NCBI GenBank assembly: GCA_033002965.1
Contig: JAURVB010002450.1
Location: 1-64,000, forward strand
DNA length: 64,000 bases
DNA from: Piper betle
Lineage: Eukaryota; Streptophyta; Magnoliopsida; Piperales; Piperaceae
Reading direction: 5' to 3'
Each line of letters opens with the position of its first letter. Position 1 is the first letter of the stretch. Shown one piece after another: positions 11,841-23,581 of the stretch. The translations under genes were made by a program, and so were the position numbers. The notes beneath the pieces were generated by a model. That model did not search any database, was not told the origin of the DNA, and worked only from the letters and a program-made list of their open reading frames with translations.

Positions 11841-14660
11841 GATAGCAAAACATATCACAACATCACATTCTATTAACTTCACATCATTTTCCAAGTCATG
11901 ATCCCTGGCTGAGTCTTGAGTCATCTACTACTCATATTCCCATGGCTGGAAGTTTACTAACTTCAAAATTACCAACTTCATTCACAGAACATGTTTACCA
12001 CGCATTAAACATCATCAAAATATTTCATAACAAGTTTCACACATTCACCAGCATCACAATTAAGCGTCCTATCACCAGGCATGTGTGCGTGCAAGGATGT
12101 CATTGCTCATTCATCAAGTCCGGCATATCCTGTTGTATCTGATGCTCACCTACATATATAATAGAAAACCATCAGCAACGGTTGTCACTGGTCTAGAAAA
12201 TAACTAGTATCAAACTGTCTATGAGAGCAAACTCTCATTAAAAGAAAAACATGCATATACTCCAACAGAACTCTCATAAGGGTAACTACTGAGGAGCCAC
12301 CGAGCTATAGTCTGGATGGCATCCCGAACTGACTAGTCTGATGCCTCTCTCGGCATTTTCTCATTTCTCTTCTGATCCTTCTGGACTACTAGTATATCCT
12401 AAACCCTCTCCGATCCTCCATATTTCTCCTGGCCTCGAGCACGAAGGCCGAGTACTCTCAGGCAATCGCCTTTAGTACCCTTTGAACCACATGTTCGGAT
12501 GTGTGCTGTACTAAACAATACCTATAAACCCCACGTTTCTCCGGGTGTGAGGAACTCAAAACGCGGGTTGTCAGGATCCCTCGGGAATGGAACAATCCTC
12601 TCACTAATCCAGAGCCCGCTGTGACTGGCACGTGCACCTGCTCATGGTATGTGCGAGTCAGTTTCACCATCTCTCGTCTCACTAAAAACTTGATAAAATC
12701 TTATATAGGCCTAGAGAAGGGATTTAATAATTTAGGCCCGAAGGCAACTTGCGGTGGATCTTGTTTTTGAAATTAGACTCGAGGGATCTCATCCTCAAGG
12801 GTTATTAATTTCCGGAAAACGGTTCGCTAAAATGACCCATGTTAAGTGGGGTCTGATAAATCACCACTTAACATGTCTTGCAACATACAATCCAAAGCAA
12901 CAATAAAATAGATCGACAATCAAGAGTACAAGTTCTAAACGGACCTGGTAGAAGCTCCCAACAGGGTATCGCACCTATGCGGCGAGCTCCTATACCGAAC
13001 CTACACAAACAGGACTAAATTCTAATGCCCATGTACTCCCATATGATGCATGAATGACATGATGGATAAATCAAACAACATTAGGGTAAGCATGCATATC
13101 CTGATCAATCCAACAAATCCTAACAATCATGTCATATAAATCTATATTCCTAGGTGATCATGTCATCAACATCACAACTTTGTTACTATGTAATTTAAAC
13201 ATATCAACTAACTAGCTAAAGATCATAATCCTTCTTAATAATCAAACTAATACTCAATCATAACAATTTAATTATTAGAACTAGATGTGTAATTCACAAG
13301 TCTAATTATCTAACCTTAATTAACATCAATATGGACATGCACATATTTTTAATTAACTAATCAATTATTTCTCATAATTACAACAACATAATTTCAAAAC
13401 CCTAAAATTAGTACACAATCAAATCTATGAATATTACTAAAAGGATGTACATGCTGATGATGGTCAATCATATATAAAATGAAATAAAATTAAATCTTTA
13501 TACCTAGGTTGACGATTACTCGGCGACGGCGACGACGACCGTGGTTGCCGGTGCCGTGAGGAGGGAGACGGCGACTGTAACTGCCGTCCCAAGGCTACAC
13601 TGAGAAGGGGAAGGTAGTTCGACGTGGTCGGAGCACCACTGGCTGGCGGCGACGGCCAATCGCCGGAGGCGGCGGCTGTGAGTTGTGGTCGGCTAAGGTG
13701 AGGGCGTACAAACTGTGGGGTCGAGCTAGGGAGTGGGGAGAAGGCTAGGGGTGATTGAGGTCGGCTAGGGGTGGACTGTGTGGCTGGAGGTGGTGCGTGA
13801 CTGGTCGGCGGCGGCGCTAGTCACCGGTGAACATGCATGCAAGCGGCGGCCCTATTTTCAGCATGGGTCGTCGTGCATGTCGTCGCACAGGCCGGGGAAT
13901 GGTTGGACAAGATGGGGAAAGGGTTAGGAAGGGTCGCCAGAGGTCGTTGCCAACGTTGATGGCTGGCGGCGACACATGCAGGTGACAGTGGTTGACGACC
14001 GAGGGTGGAAAACAGAGAGTAAAGGAGGAAGAGAAGGAAAGAAGAAGGGGCGGGGGTGAGGCGGAGTCGATGGCAAGGGGTCGCCGGGTGGTGGTGGTCG
14101 GCAGTGGCGAGGGCGGTCACCGGTGGAGCAAGGGGAGAAAGAAAAGAAAGGTTGGTGGCTTGGAGGAGGAACTAGGGGGAATAAGAAGAAGAAGGGAAGA
14201 GGTCGAGGGCAGTCTTGTAATTAAAACTTGACTCGCTCCCGCCTCGAGTCAATATTAATAATTAAATTCTAAAAAATATCAAATAAATATGATAAAATTC
14301 TATAAATTAAAAATATGCTCAAACAAATAAACTAACATGTTCTAACCTACTAACCCACCCAAAATCCTATCTAACACATCCTAACACGATAAACGACCTA
14401 ATTCTAATTTCTACAGTCTAATGCATGAAATAATAAACAATCTAGCATACTGTCGCATATTCTGATAACTCATTTTCCTGTTGTGTTACTGACGTTATCA
14501 TCATACACTCGGGTATACTTGACCCTCATGGCTCATAACACACGGCCGGCCTCGGCTCGGCGCACATGTTCTGAAACCGACTCGACTCGGACTGACGACT
14601 GAACCAATCGGTTTGCGAGTATAAAACCCTAACTCGAGTCATGGGTTTTACAACACGGCT
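11700..14660. repeat. ~2.9 kb dispersed repeat, copy 1
   Basis: This is collinear with 20200-22930. Shared blocks in order include the AGGGTTTCCC..AAAAGTGCAAT block (11750 and 20250), ACTGAGGAGCCACCG (12290 and 20725), GGACCTGGTAGAAGCTCC (12941 and 21377), a G-rich CGGCGAC section (13520-14220 and 21790-22480), and TTATCATCATACAC near the end (14495 and 22787). Copies are clearly diverged. Non-coding structure and size suggest long LTRs or a non-autonomous LTR element, but I see no proven ends. Short frames (for example 12458-12682) recur in the second copy only because the repeat does. Confidence 0.6.
11803..11837. repeat. TA microsatellite
   Basis: A run of about 35 bp of alternating T and A inside repeat copy 1. 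It is absent at the matching place in copy 2. Confidence 0.9.
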
Positions 14661-14890
14661 AGCCATAGGGGCCATTGAGGTGGAAATAGGTTTTTTTTTG
14701 TGAAAAGAATCTAGGTCGTCTTTGTAATTAGATGGCCTAGATCAAACTATGGAGTAGGAAACTTTTTGCCTTTGGCTAATCCAATCGGCTTGCTGAATGT
14801 AGTCATCGGCCATAAACTTTAATTTTTTTTTAAAGTTGGCACATGACTAGATCTGCTGAACTTGGCCACATTTTTATATTTAAATGGTTT
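14660..14890. repeat. TIR-element end like the one at 19.8 kb
   Basis: GAATCTAGGTCGTCTTTGTAATTAGATGGCC followed by GGAGTAGGAAA matches the right end of the element at 19083-19898 (GATTTAGGTCATCTTTGTAATCAGATAGCC). It is a single end without a partner, so probably a truncated copy. Confidence 0.45.
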
Positions 14891-15525
14891 GGTGACCAAG
14901 CGTGGTTGTAGGCCATAGAGAAGGAGGGGAATAGCTTTTATTATTATTATCATCAAATCTAGTTCTTTGGGTGCAAAAAATAATGTGAGTAAAAAATAAA
15001 ATAAAATACTACGAGTGAGGAATAAACAACCCAGATTTTTACGTGGTTCCATAGAGTTCAATTCAAATCCCTAAGTCAGTCCACGGTGAGATTGGTACTC
15101 ACAATCTACTATTTCTTCTTTGATTTTACACTTATACAAAATAGTGAATTCTCTCACTTTTTTATTTGATCTGTCTTTGATAGCTTTGACTCCAATGCCT
15201 TAGTTCATCCATTTCTTATCTTCAATTCTTCAAAATAACCTCACCATTGAGTCTGGAGCGTAAAAAATGGTGAGATAAAAAGTTTTGCCTCGAAATGAGG
15301 TTTGGAAGGCCTTCAAATTACTTTTGGCATAATAATGGATTGAATCAGACCATTTCGGGTTAGTTCAGAACAAATAAATGTTGGACCAGGCTAGGTGGCA
15401 CATGCGGCCTTCCTTTTGTAGTTCCAATCCGAGCCGGTCCACAGGTGGTGCACGTATTCCAATCCGGGTTGCAGCCGGGTCGGGGTGTGGTCATGGGTCT
15501 GATCACGAGTCTTACGCTAGTCTTT
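14890..15525. repeat. LTR-like repeat, copy 1 of a direct pair
   Basis: About 630 bp shared in direct orientation with 16610-17320. Common blocks include TTTTTACGTGGTTCC, ACAATCTACTATTTCTTC, CTCCAATGCCTTAG, TTTTGCCTCGA and GGTCTGATCACGAGTCT. The ACGTGGTTC…CCACGGTGAG arrangement resembles the LTRs of plant Copia elements of the SIRE/Maximus type. No Copia coding sequence lies between the two copies. Confidence 0.5.
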
Positions 15526-15904
15526 TTATTATCTATGTAGGTGAAAACTACGAGTAATGAGTGCTGTCAGGACTATAGAGGCGGAGCATTAAAATTGCTT
15601 ACACATTTACCTGCTAAGTGTAATTGGTGACGATGATGAGGATTGAATTGTTTTAAATGATGAACTTTGAATGTTATTTTGTGAATTGATATAAATATTT
15701 TGCATGTGAATGAAGATTTAGAATGAAAATGAACAAGTTGAGCTATGGAGTTTAGACTCGGCTCAGATGATGAGGAAAGTAATGATAACTGGAATGTGAA
15801 GGAAATGTTGTGTTTGGATTGTGTTATTTATTTTTATTGTTATGAATATATATTGCTTGCTGTTGGTCCCTATTACACATTTAGGGGAGACTCTATTCTG
15901 TTTT

Positions 15905-16165
15905 GTTTTAAAAATATCTATTTTCTTTAAACTTTTCGTTTGTTTGACTTGTTTTATGTTTGATTGCATATCATAGCATGCATGTAGGACAACGTTAGAA
16001 CCCATACATCCCATTCATGCTTTGCATATTGCATCACCATCTTGAGATGCAGAGGGTAGATTTGGGTCGGCTTAACCGAATCAAGTAGATTGAGAACAGT
16101 TCAGTTGTCGGTAATTTTTGCGGGTTGGTTCACAGGTGAATCGAAAGGGGGTGTTACACCAGCGA
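15905..16165. repeat. LTR-like repeat fragment, copy 2
   Basis: Second copy of the sequence at 1-240 (shared GCATGCATGTAGGAC and AACCGAATC blocks, ending GGGGGTGTTAC). It lies between the two direct LTR-like copies 14890-15525 and 16610-17320, so repeats are nested here. 15526-15904 is AT-rich without a supported gene. Confidence 0.5.
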
Positions 16166-16290
16166 TCTTGGGGGTCGCCAGAGGTGTGCTCCGGCGAGGA
16201 CTCCTCCCCTTCCATATTCATTTTCCTACTTCTTTCTTCTTTGTCTACTTCTTTTATTCTTTAGTTTTCTTCAACTGTCAGTTTACATTA
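16150..16290 (+). repeat. Repeated C/T-rich block, copy 1
   Basis: The sequence CTTGGGGGT(C/T)GCC…GGACTCCTCCCCTTCC…CTTCTTTCTTCTT recurs at 18545-18665 in the same orientation, including the following TTTATTCTT.A.TTTTCTTC. It is likely part of the same non-autonomous element as the neighbouring LTR-like blocks. Confidence 0.55.
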
Positions 16291-16379
16291 GTGAACCAGT
16301 CAGTTCAACCGCTCGGTTCGAGTCAGAGTTTTATAGCGAACCAATCAGTTCAACTGTCAGTTTGAGTCAAGTCAATTTT

Positions 16380-16530
16380 ACGAACCACATGCTGAATCGA
16401 GGCCATGTCGTGAGTTATGAGCGATGAGGGTTAAGTATACCTGAGTATATGATGATAATGTTAGAAAGATAATGAGAAATGAGTTATCAGAGTATATAAT
16501 AGTATACACTATTTTTTTATATATTTAATC
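16380..16530 (-). repeat. Inverted copy of the end of the 2.9 kb repeat
   Basis: GAGTTATGAGCGATGAGGGT…GTATATGATGATAATG…GAGTTATCAGA is the reverse complement of 14460-14545 and 22750-22830. It is a third, opposite-oriented fragment of that repeat. Confidence 0.55.
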
Positions 16531-16609
16531 ATATAATTATTTTTAGGCCGAATAATGCATTAGGGCGCGCTATAGGGCATTTTGGGTCAGTTGGTAATTA
16601 TAGAACATG

Positions 16610-17320
16610 TCATTGGGCGTGGTTGCAAGCCACAGAGGAGGGGAATAGTTTTTTTTTTTATTATCATCAAATCTAGTTGCTTGGGCACAAGATTGTCGCC
16701 CCCGCAATTAGTCTTCGCTTCGGGTTGAATGAGATGAGTGGGTTCGGTGGGACCAAAGGTACCCTTGCAGCGCAAAGAAATCATGTGAGTAAAAAATAAA
16801 ATAAAATACTGTGAGTGAGGAATGGACACCCAAGATTTTTACGTGGTTCCTTAGAGTTCAATTCGAATCCCTAAGTTAGTCCATGATGAGATTGGTATTC
16901 ACAATCTACTATTTCTTCTTTGATTTTACACTTATACAAAATAGTGAATTCTGTCGCTTTTTTATTTGATTTGTCTTTGATTGCTTTGACTCCAATGCCT
17001 TAGTTCGTCCATTTTTTATCTTTACATCTTCAAAATAACCTCACCATTGCATCCAGAGCGTCCAAAAATAGTGGGATAACAAGTTTTGCCTCGATCTGAG
17101 TTCTGGAAGGCATTCAAATTATTTTTGGAGTAATAATGGACTGAACTGGACCACTTCAGGTTGGTTCAGATACAAATAAATGCCGGACCGGGCTGGGTGG
17201 CGCACGCGGTCTTCCTTTTCTCTCTGCATGAGCTGGTTTGTAGGTGGTGCGCGGTGCGCCAGTTCCAATCCCAATCAGGGTCTGGTCACGGGTCTGATCA
17301 CGAGTCTAATCAGTTAGCTG
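16610..17320. repeat. LTR-like repeat, copy 2 of a direct pair
   Basis: Matches 14890-15525 in order and orientation but carries an extra ~70 bp block (about 16685-16775, with GGTTGAATGAGATGAGTGGG) absent from copy 1. Divergence is visible throughout, so if the two were LTRs of one element the insertion is old. Confidence 0.5.
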
Positions 17321-18544
17321 GACAACTCCTCGTGGTCGCGGACACAATCAGCGATAAACGGGCCCAACAGACCCAACTATGGTGGTGATGCAGCACTGAC
17401 TTTGAGGTTTCGACGACGACGTTTTTGGCCACGGTGGCGAGGGTAGACCGCCCATAAAGGTAGATCTTTGACTGGTGAGGTTATTCACGGTGGTGCGGTG
17501 GTCGCTGGTGGTCCCAGAGGTCAGCGGTGAAAGTGAAAACTTCCAGTGGAACTGGTTTTCAGTTGAGATCTATTGCCGTTTTCTGGCAATGGTGGTAGCA
17601 TAATGTGGTGGGGCTTGATCTGGGATTGTATTCAAAGACAAGGTTAATGGATTTGAGCCAGTGGATTGACCTTCAGTGGCGGGGATTGACTGGACGGAGG
17701 CTAGTAAGATAGGTCAGGAAGATACATGAACGTTGCTGTTGCACTGCTCTGGCGCGCCTCTTTTGGGCTGTTTTTGGGTGAGGGCAAAACTCTTCAGCTG
17801 TGGATCTCTACTTGGGTTTGTTGACAGTGTTGAGGAGAGCCCATTGGAAGTAGAGGCATGGCCAGAGGAGCTGGCGCTGGCCGGATAGAGGTCTGCAAGT
17901 TGGTGACTTTGTGTTCTTTCCTTGCTCCGACCAGTCATTTGCTTTCAAAATTCCAGCGATGGCGGTGACAAACTTCGGCGGGATTCCACCCAGAAATGAC
18001 TATCGTTCTATTGGATTTGCTTTGGGCTCTAAGGTCGGACTTGGGAATTGCCAACGTTGGTTGGAAAACAACCTCGAAGTTGGCCTCTCACTACTGTTTT
18101 CTGCTGCTACACTACTCAGACAAGCTTCTTTTGGATGACCTTTCGATGGCCGTGGGCTTCACCGATGATAGATCGTGGTTGGGTTTTGTTGATGGCCGTG
18201 AGAGGAACACATTGGATGTGGTGGAGAGGTCAGAAGTGGCCTGTGGTTGCAGGACGGGGTACCCATGCTGCTCCGGTGGGCAGATTGTCGATGGTTTCTT
18301 GGTATATTCTGGCCTTTCTGATGTCGGCTATCAAGTGGGGTACACAATTGGCGATGATGATAGGCTATTGGAGGCAACGACGTGGTCGAAGATGACCTGG
18401 ACTGGCAAGACAGAGGAGGGAAAGATGGCGGCTTGATGGTGCTTCACAACTCCGACCAGCAACTTCTCAAAGCTTTTCCAATGACGACGGGCTTCTTCGG
18501 CGGTTGCTCTCAATTGGATGGTGTCCGAGGCACTCCAAGCTACA
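17321..18544. other. No recognisable gene; long but motif-free frames
   Basis: Plus-strand frames of 75-146 codons (17911-18138, 17996-18436, 18048-18395) overlap in all three phases. None shows a signal peptide, domain motif or conserved plant protein that I recognise. The stretch sits between repeats that flank it on both sides and is probably the internal region of a non-autonomous LTR element. Confidence 0.35.
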
Positions 18545-18665
18545 CGCCATCGGCCTTGGGGGTTGCCGGAGGTGTTGCTCCGGTGAAGGACTCCTCCCCT
18601 TCCTTCTTCCTTTTCCTGCTTCTTTCTTCTTCGGCTACTTTCTTTATTCTTCAATTTTCTTCATT
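18545..18665 (+). repeat. Repeated C/T-rich block, copy 2
   Basis: Same block as 16150-16290, here with GGTTGCCGGAGGTGTTGCTC and CTTCTTTCTTCTTCGGCTAC. 18666-19010 beyond it holds nothing recognised. Confidence 0.5.
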
Positions 18666-19008
18666 GTAATGAGCCTCCCCTTCTCCTTTACCGTTTGGGT
18701 GTTTATAGATGCCTGGGGGAATTTTTTAGTTTTACAATTTGAGGCCTCAAATTAAACTTTCTCAACTTCCTATCTTCATCTCTTCTTATCTCCTCTTTGT
18801 CTTGTAAAGCTGCCAGGACCAAGTCATCGATGATAGGAGAAGGGGGTGTGGATATGGATTATCAGACCCCAACATGGGCAGACATATTCATGTTTGTGCC
18901 CATGTTTATAAAAAGTACAATTAAATCGTATTTAAGAAACTTTGATTGAATCGTGGAGATGCCATCTTTTCTACCGTCAAACGGTAAATTCTTCTAAACA
19001 ATGATAAC

Positions 19009-19010
<2 letters not shown>

Positions 19011-19082
<72 letters not shown>
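19011..19082. repeat. TA microsatellite, left flank of a TIR element
   Basis: About 70 bp of TA dinucleotides with one TATG interruption. A second TA run starts at 19900 on the other side of the element, as expected if the element inserted into a TA tract. Confidence 0.9.
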
Positions 19083-19085
<3 letters not shown>

Positions 19086-19898
19086 CACGAACATGTTCGT
19101 GAGTCCAGGGCAGAATCATGTTCTTGCCTCAAGCTTTAATCTGGGCCGTCCGATCATGAGGACAACCCAGATTTGATAAAAATAAAAATAAAACTTTCCA
19201 CCCCCTCCTTCTCCGGCGGCCAAATTCTGGCCACGTCTAGCTTGACGAACCTAGCCATCGCCATCGAGGGCACTAGGCTCGGTCCAGCCAGCCGTGGCCG
19301 GAACCTGGCTGTTGGACAACTTTTTTTTAAGGCACAACCAGATCTGGCTGCATCTTAAAAAAATGCGTTGGGTGGATCTTGCAGTCATCGGTTAGATCCA
19401 GTCACGCCTTAGAAAATGTTGTGGCTAGACTGGGTTGGCGGCGACTGGATTTGGTTGGGGGACGACCAAGTCCATCCCTTGACGGCCGGACCTGGTAGGC
19501 GACAGCCAAATCCGGATGCATTTAAAAAAATACTACGGCGGCTGGATCTAGCCGACGTTGACCAGGTCCAGTTGCCATTGGACGGACCATCCCCTGGTTA
19601 GATTTGGTCGGGAGAGACTTGGTCCAACTAGCGGTGACTGAACCTAGCCAGCGGCAACCAAATCTAGCCGTGCCGCCTATAAGATTGCATGGCCAAATCT
19701 GTGGCTGCGCCGCCAGATCCAACCAAGGCTCGGATTTCTCCGGCGAGGCCCACGGTTGCCGCTAGCATCGTTGCGGAGGAAAGGTTTAGGTTTTTTTTTT
19801 TTTGAAAAGAGAAGATTTAGGTCATCTTTGTAATCAGATAGCCCATATTAAAGATTGGCGTAGGAAAAATTCCTCCCTTGGCTCAAACAACCGGGCCT
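19083..19898. mobile_element. ~0.8 kb element with imperfect terminal inverted repeats in a TA tract
   Basis: The left end GGGCACGAACATG…TTTAATCTGGGCCGTCCGAT.ATGAGGAC resembles the reverse complement of the right end (…CTTTAATATGGGC.ATCTGATTACAAAGATGAC) over about 80 bp with mismatches. TA microsatellites abut both ends. The interior (19200-19790) is G/C-rich with repeated GATCTGG/TAGCCG-like words and no coding motif. The CCGTCCGATNACANGGAC core also occurs in the element at 59394-60344, so this is a family. The superfamily is not determined. Confidence 0.5.
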
Positions 19899-19919
19899 CA
19901 TATATATATATATATATAT

Positions 19920-20199
19920 CGGTTAGTTTGGGGTGCACTACATGCTTTTGCGGCTCTTGTTTATTTCCACACCCCCCCCCCCCCCAACAACCCCGCCCGC
20001 CGCACGCAGCTTTCTTGCCCTGCTTGACGCCACACTCGTGAACCGAACCGGCATGTTACAGGCCCCGGTTAGGTCAGCTAACCCGAACCTAACTCGTGCG
20101 GATCCAATCTCGGCGTCTTAAGATGAAGATCCAACTTACTATATGTATGTATGAATGCATAAAACCCTAACAGGATACTACATGGATGACATGCAACCA
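19920..20199. other. Nothing recognised; poly-C run
   Basis: Contains a run of about 13 C at 19973-19985 and scattered GC-rich words, no gene. Confidence 0.4.
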
Positions 20200-22930
20200 A
20201 TTTTCACACCAACACAATTTCAATCAAAATTAGTAAAAATTCTAAAATGAAAGGGACAGAATTTCCCCTAAAAATGCAATTAGGGGCCACCCTGTCAAAA
20301 TTATATATTCAAACATATATACGCATAGCAACAATAGCATTCACACATACTTCTAATCTACTATATTCATCATTCTCTGAACTTTGGGTCCTAACCCATC
20401 ACACTTTTGCTGCGCTACTCTGATCATTTCATTTCATGTCATTGTCATGCCTCAAATATTTAATCATAGCATGTTTATAAAATAACATCATAAACAAAAC
20501 ATTAAACATTCAATCACCCAATGTGTGTGTGCAGAAGACCTTATTGCTCCTCCGTCCTGGCTGGCACATCCATCTCGTGCTTATCACCTACATATATATA
20601 GGAAAAACGTCAGTAACAAGCGTTACTGGTCCGAAAAGAAAATAACTATAACAAACTGGCTATGAGAGCAAACTCTCATATGAAAGAAAACAACATATAC
20701 TCCACGTGAACACTCTGAAGGGCACTACTGAGGAGCCACTGGGCTGCAGACCCGGTAGCATCCCGAACTTACTGATCTGCTGCTGGTACTGTGCCGCTCT
20801 CGGCACTTCTTTTTCAGTACTTCACGTAAAACTTTATCCTAAGCCCTCTCCTTACCTCCATATTTCTCCTGGCCTTGAGCACGAAGGCCGAGTACTCTCA
20901 GGCAGTCGCCTTTAATACCCTTTGAACCACAAGTCCGGACATGCGCTGTACTAAACAGTACCCATAAACCTCCACGTTCTCCGGGTGTGAGGAACTCAAA
21001 CGCGGAGTTGTCAGGATCCCTCGGGAATGGAACAGTCCGCTGGCACTAATCCAGAGCCCGCTTTGACTATCACGGCATCCGCTGCATGGTACGTGCAGTC
21101 GATTTCTCCATCTCTCGTCTCACTGAAAACGCGAAAACTACATATATATAGGGCTGGGTAGGGATTTATATAATAGGCCCGAAGGCAACTTGTGGTGGAT
21201 CTTGTTTTCGAAATCATCCTCGAGGATCTCATCCTCGAGGGGTTATTAATCCGGAAATCTGTTCGGCTAGATGGCCCGAGTTAAGTGGGATCCAATAAAA
21301 TGCCACTTAACCCGTCCTGCAAATGATAAGATAAACATACAATAGAAAGACGTAAAACAGAGTCGAGTCCTAAACGGACCTGGTAGAAGCTCCAAGCGTG
21401 TCATCGCGCCTAGGCGGCGAGCTCCTACTCCGTACCTACACATCAAAACTAAATACTAACGCCCGCTAACTAAATGATGCATCACACACAATGAACATCA
21501 CACTCAAAATACAAACAGTATCCAGCTACAGCTAAATAATCATAAATGTGAAAATAATTCTAACTCATCCTATTCATAGTAATTTTATTACGTTTTTCTA
21601 AGTTACGTCATAGTCACTTATCATGCTCTCATTAGATCACTTACTCTTCATTCACACTTAATCTCATCATTCAATCATCATTTCATTCATAGTCATACAT
21701 TTATCCTAACTAACCAATTCTAGCATGCTATGTTAACAATCATTATCAATCTTAAATAATCAAATCGGAGGTAATTATACCTCACGTCGTCGGCAATCGG
21801 CGACGGCTAGGGTTCCGTCGCGCGTCTCGGAGCTCGAATTCGGCGCTCATCGGCGTCCGACATTCGATCGGGATCGACTGGATGAACTCCTCGGAAGATC
21901 CGGCGAATTCCAGCGAATCCGATTTTTCTGGCGGTTTTCCGGGTTCGAGGTTTTTCGGCGCTCTTCGACGGTTTTCGGCGACAATTACCGGCGGCATCTA
22001 CTGGCTGGATATGGGTCATATTGGGTACCATTGGAACCGGCTCGGCGAGCCCGACACATCTACGAGCGTCGACATGGTCGGCGGAGGCGGTGGCTCGCCG
22101 AAAAATGGCTAAAACAGAGGCTGGCGCGTGGTGGTGTGCTAGATCCGGCCGGCCATGGGCGGCGATGGCCTCCGCTCCGGTCGGGGAAGGTCACTGGGCG
22201 GTCGATGGTGCTGAGGCGACTACCTGATCGTGGTGGCGACGGTCGCCGGCGGCAGAATCGGCTGACACGACCGAAATGTAGCCGCGGCGCTAGGCGAGGC
22301 GATTCCGGCGTCGCGGCGGCCTGGCAGCGGCCGGGGCTGGTTGGGGCGGCACGACAACGCCGTGGCGGAGCTAGGCAGCGTCGATCGGCGGCCGGGCGGC
22401 GTCGACAACGGTGGCGGCGACGCTGCACAGGGCGGCGTCAGGGGTTTGGGGAAGAAGAATGTCGGGAGGTGAGAAAATAGCTTGGTGGCAAATTTCGTAA
22501 ATAATACTTGACTCGTGTCCGACTCGAGTCAAGTATAATAACTAAGTTGTATTAAATCCTAAAAAATTCATAAAAATCGGGAAAAATCCCGTAAAATCAA
22601 ACAAATACCAAAACATCATAATGATATGCTCTAGAACTATCAACCCACCCAAACTGCCCGTAACGCGTCCTAACGCGGTAAACAGCCTAAAACTAATTCT
22701 ACGATCCACTATATATAAAAATAAAAAAATGACTGGCATACTCTCACATATTCTGATAACTCATTCTGTTCTGCTGTGTTCATGACGTTATCATCATATA
22801 CTTGGGTACACATGACCCTCATAGCCATACACGCGACCGGAGCCAACTCGGCATACCGTGTATGCACTGACTCAACTCAAAAATAACGGTCGACCTGACT
22901 GTTCTGAATATATAAAACCGACCGAATCGG
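20200..22930. repeat. ~2.9 kb dispersed repeat, copy 2
   Basis: Collinear with 11700-14660 (shared blocks listed there). The GC-rich section 21790-22480 gives open frames of 62-149 codons on both strands (for example 22031-22480), which are arginine/glycine-rich composition artefacts. 22505-22600 carries the TTGACTCG…GACTCGAGTCAA module of the hairpin family. Confidence 0.6.
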
Positions 22931-23119
22931 TTTACATGCCCGTGCTGGCAGCGGGCGGTGACCGGGGCTGGGATACATCGACCTTGGTCGTAGGGGGGTT
23001 TAATCAACGAGAGCGGCTGAATTTGATCCTATCGGCTCATGTTGAGGCACTGCAAATGCACGCAGCACACCCCAAATTAATTGACCTGTTTATGCTCTGC
23101 CCAGTTTCATAATAAACAT

Positions 23120-23420
23120 GGCCCTCTAGCCTGGCCCACTCCTTCCCCTTCTCCATGTCGCCTCCGCTGCCCTAGTCATGCCCACATCGCGCCCCCCCTT
23201 TGTTTTGCCGTATTAGGCTCGTCGAAATCCGTTGGCGATATTTTGTTGGGGGAAGGAAGGGAGGTGGTGGCTAGGCAGCGATAGCACTGCGAGCGGTGAG
23301 GTGGCAAGGCAAAACAAAGTGGGGGGTAGGCCTTGAGTGGTCGGTGGGAAGAGAAATAGGAAAGGAGAGAAAATAGGTGGGGATAATTTTATAATAAAAA
23401 TTTTGACTTAGCTAGTCACT
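23120..23420. repeat. Foldback-element fragment immediately upstream of ZW10
   Basis: It contains CTAGTCATGCCCACATCGCG and a CCGTATTAGGCTCGTCGAAATCC-type block, words shared with 35880-35960 and 57418-57445. A GGAAGGAAGGGAGG arm and a TTATAATAAAAATTTTGACTTAG end follow, as in the other foldback copies. It ends about 160 bp before the ZW10 start codon, so it lies in the presumed promoter or 5' UTR. Confidence 0.5.
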
Positions 23421-23581
23421 CGGGTTAATATAATTAAGAATAATCTAATCGTTACTTAAAAACAAAAAGAAAAAATCATCCAACCGTTCACACTCAAAGA
23501 CTACACCGGCACGGGCACGGATTCCGTCTAGTTCGTCTTCGCAAGGCCGAGACGGCGGCGTTTTGCTGTCAAACACCGGCC

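Noticed and set aside
16290..16380. GGTTCGAGTC-like words as a possible tRNA T-arm
   Set aside because: No matching acceptor, D or anticodon stems could be placed; the words recur as an imperfect local repeat.
17996..18436. 146-codon frame as a candidate gene
   Set aside because: All three plus frames are open over the same stretch, no motif is recognisable, and repeats flank it.
22031..22480. 149-codon Arg-rich frame
   Set aside because: Very GC-rich section of a dispersed repeat, with open frames on both strands.
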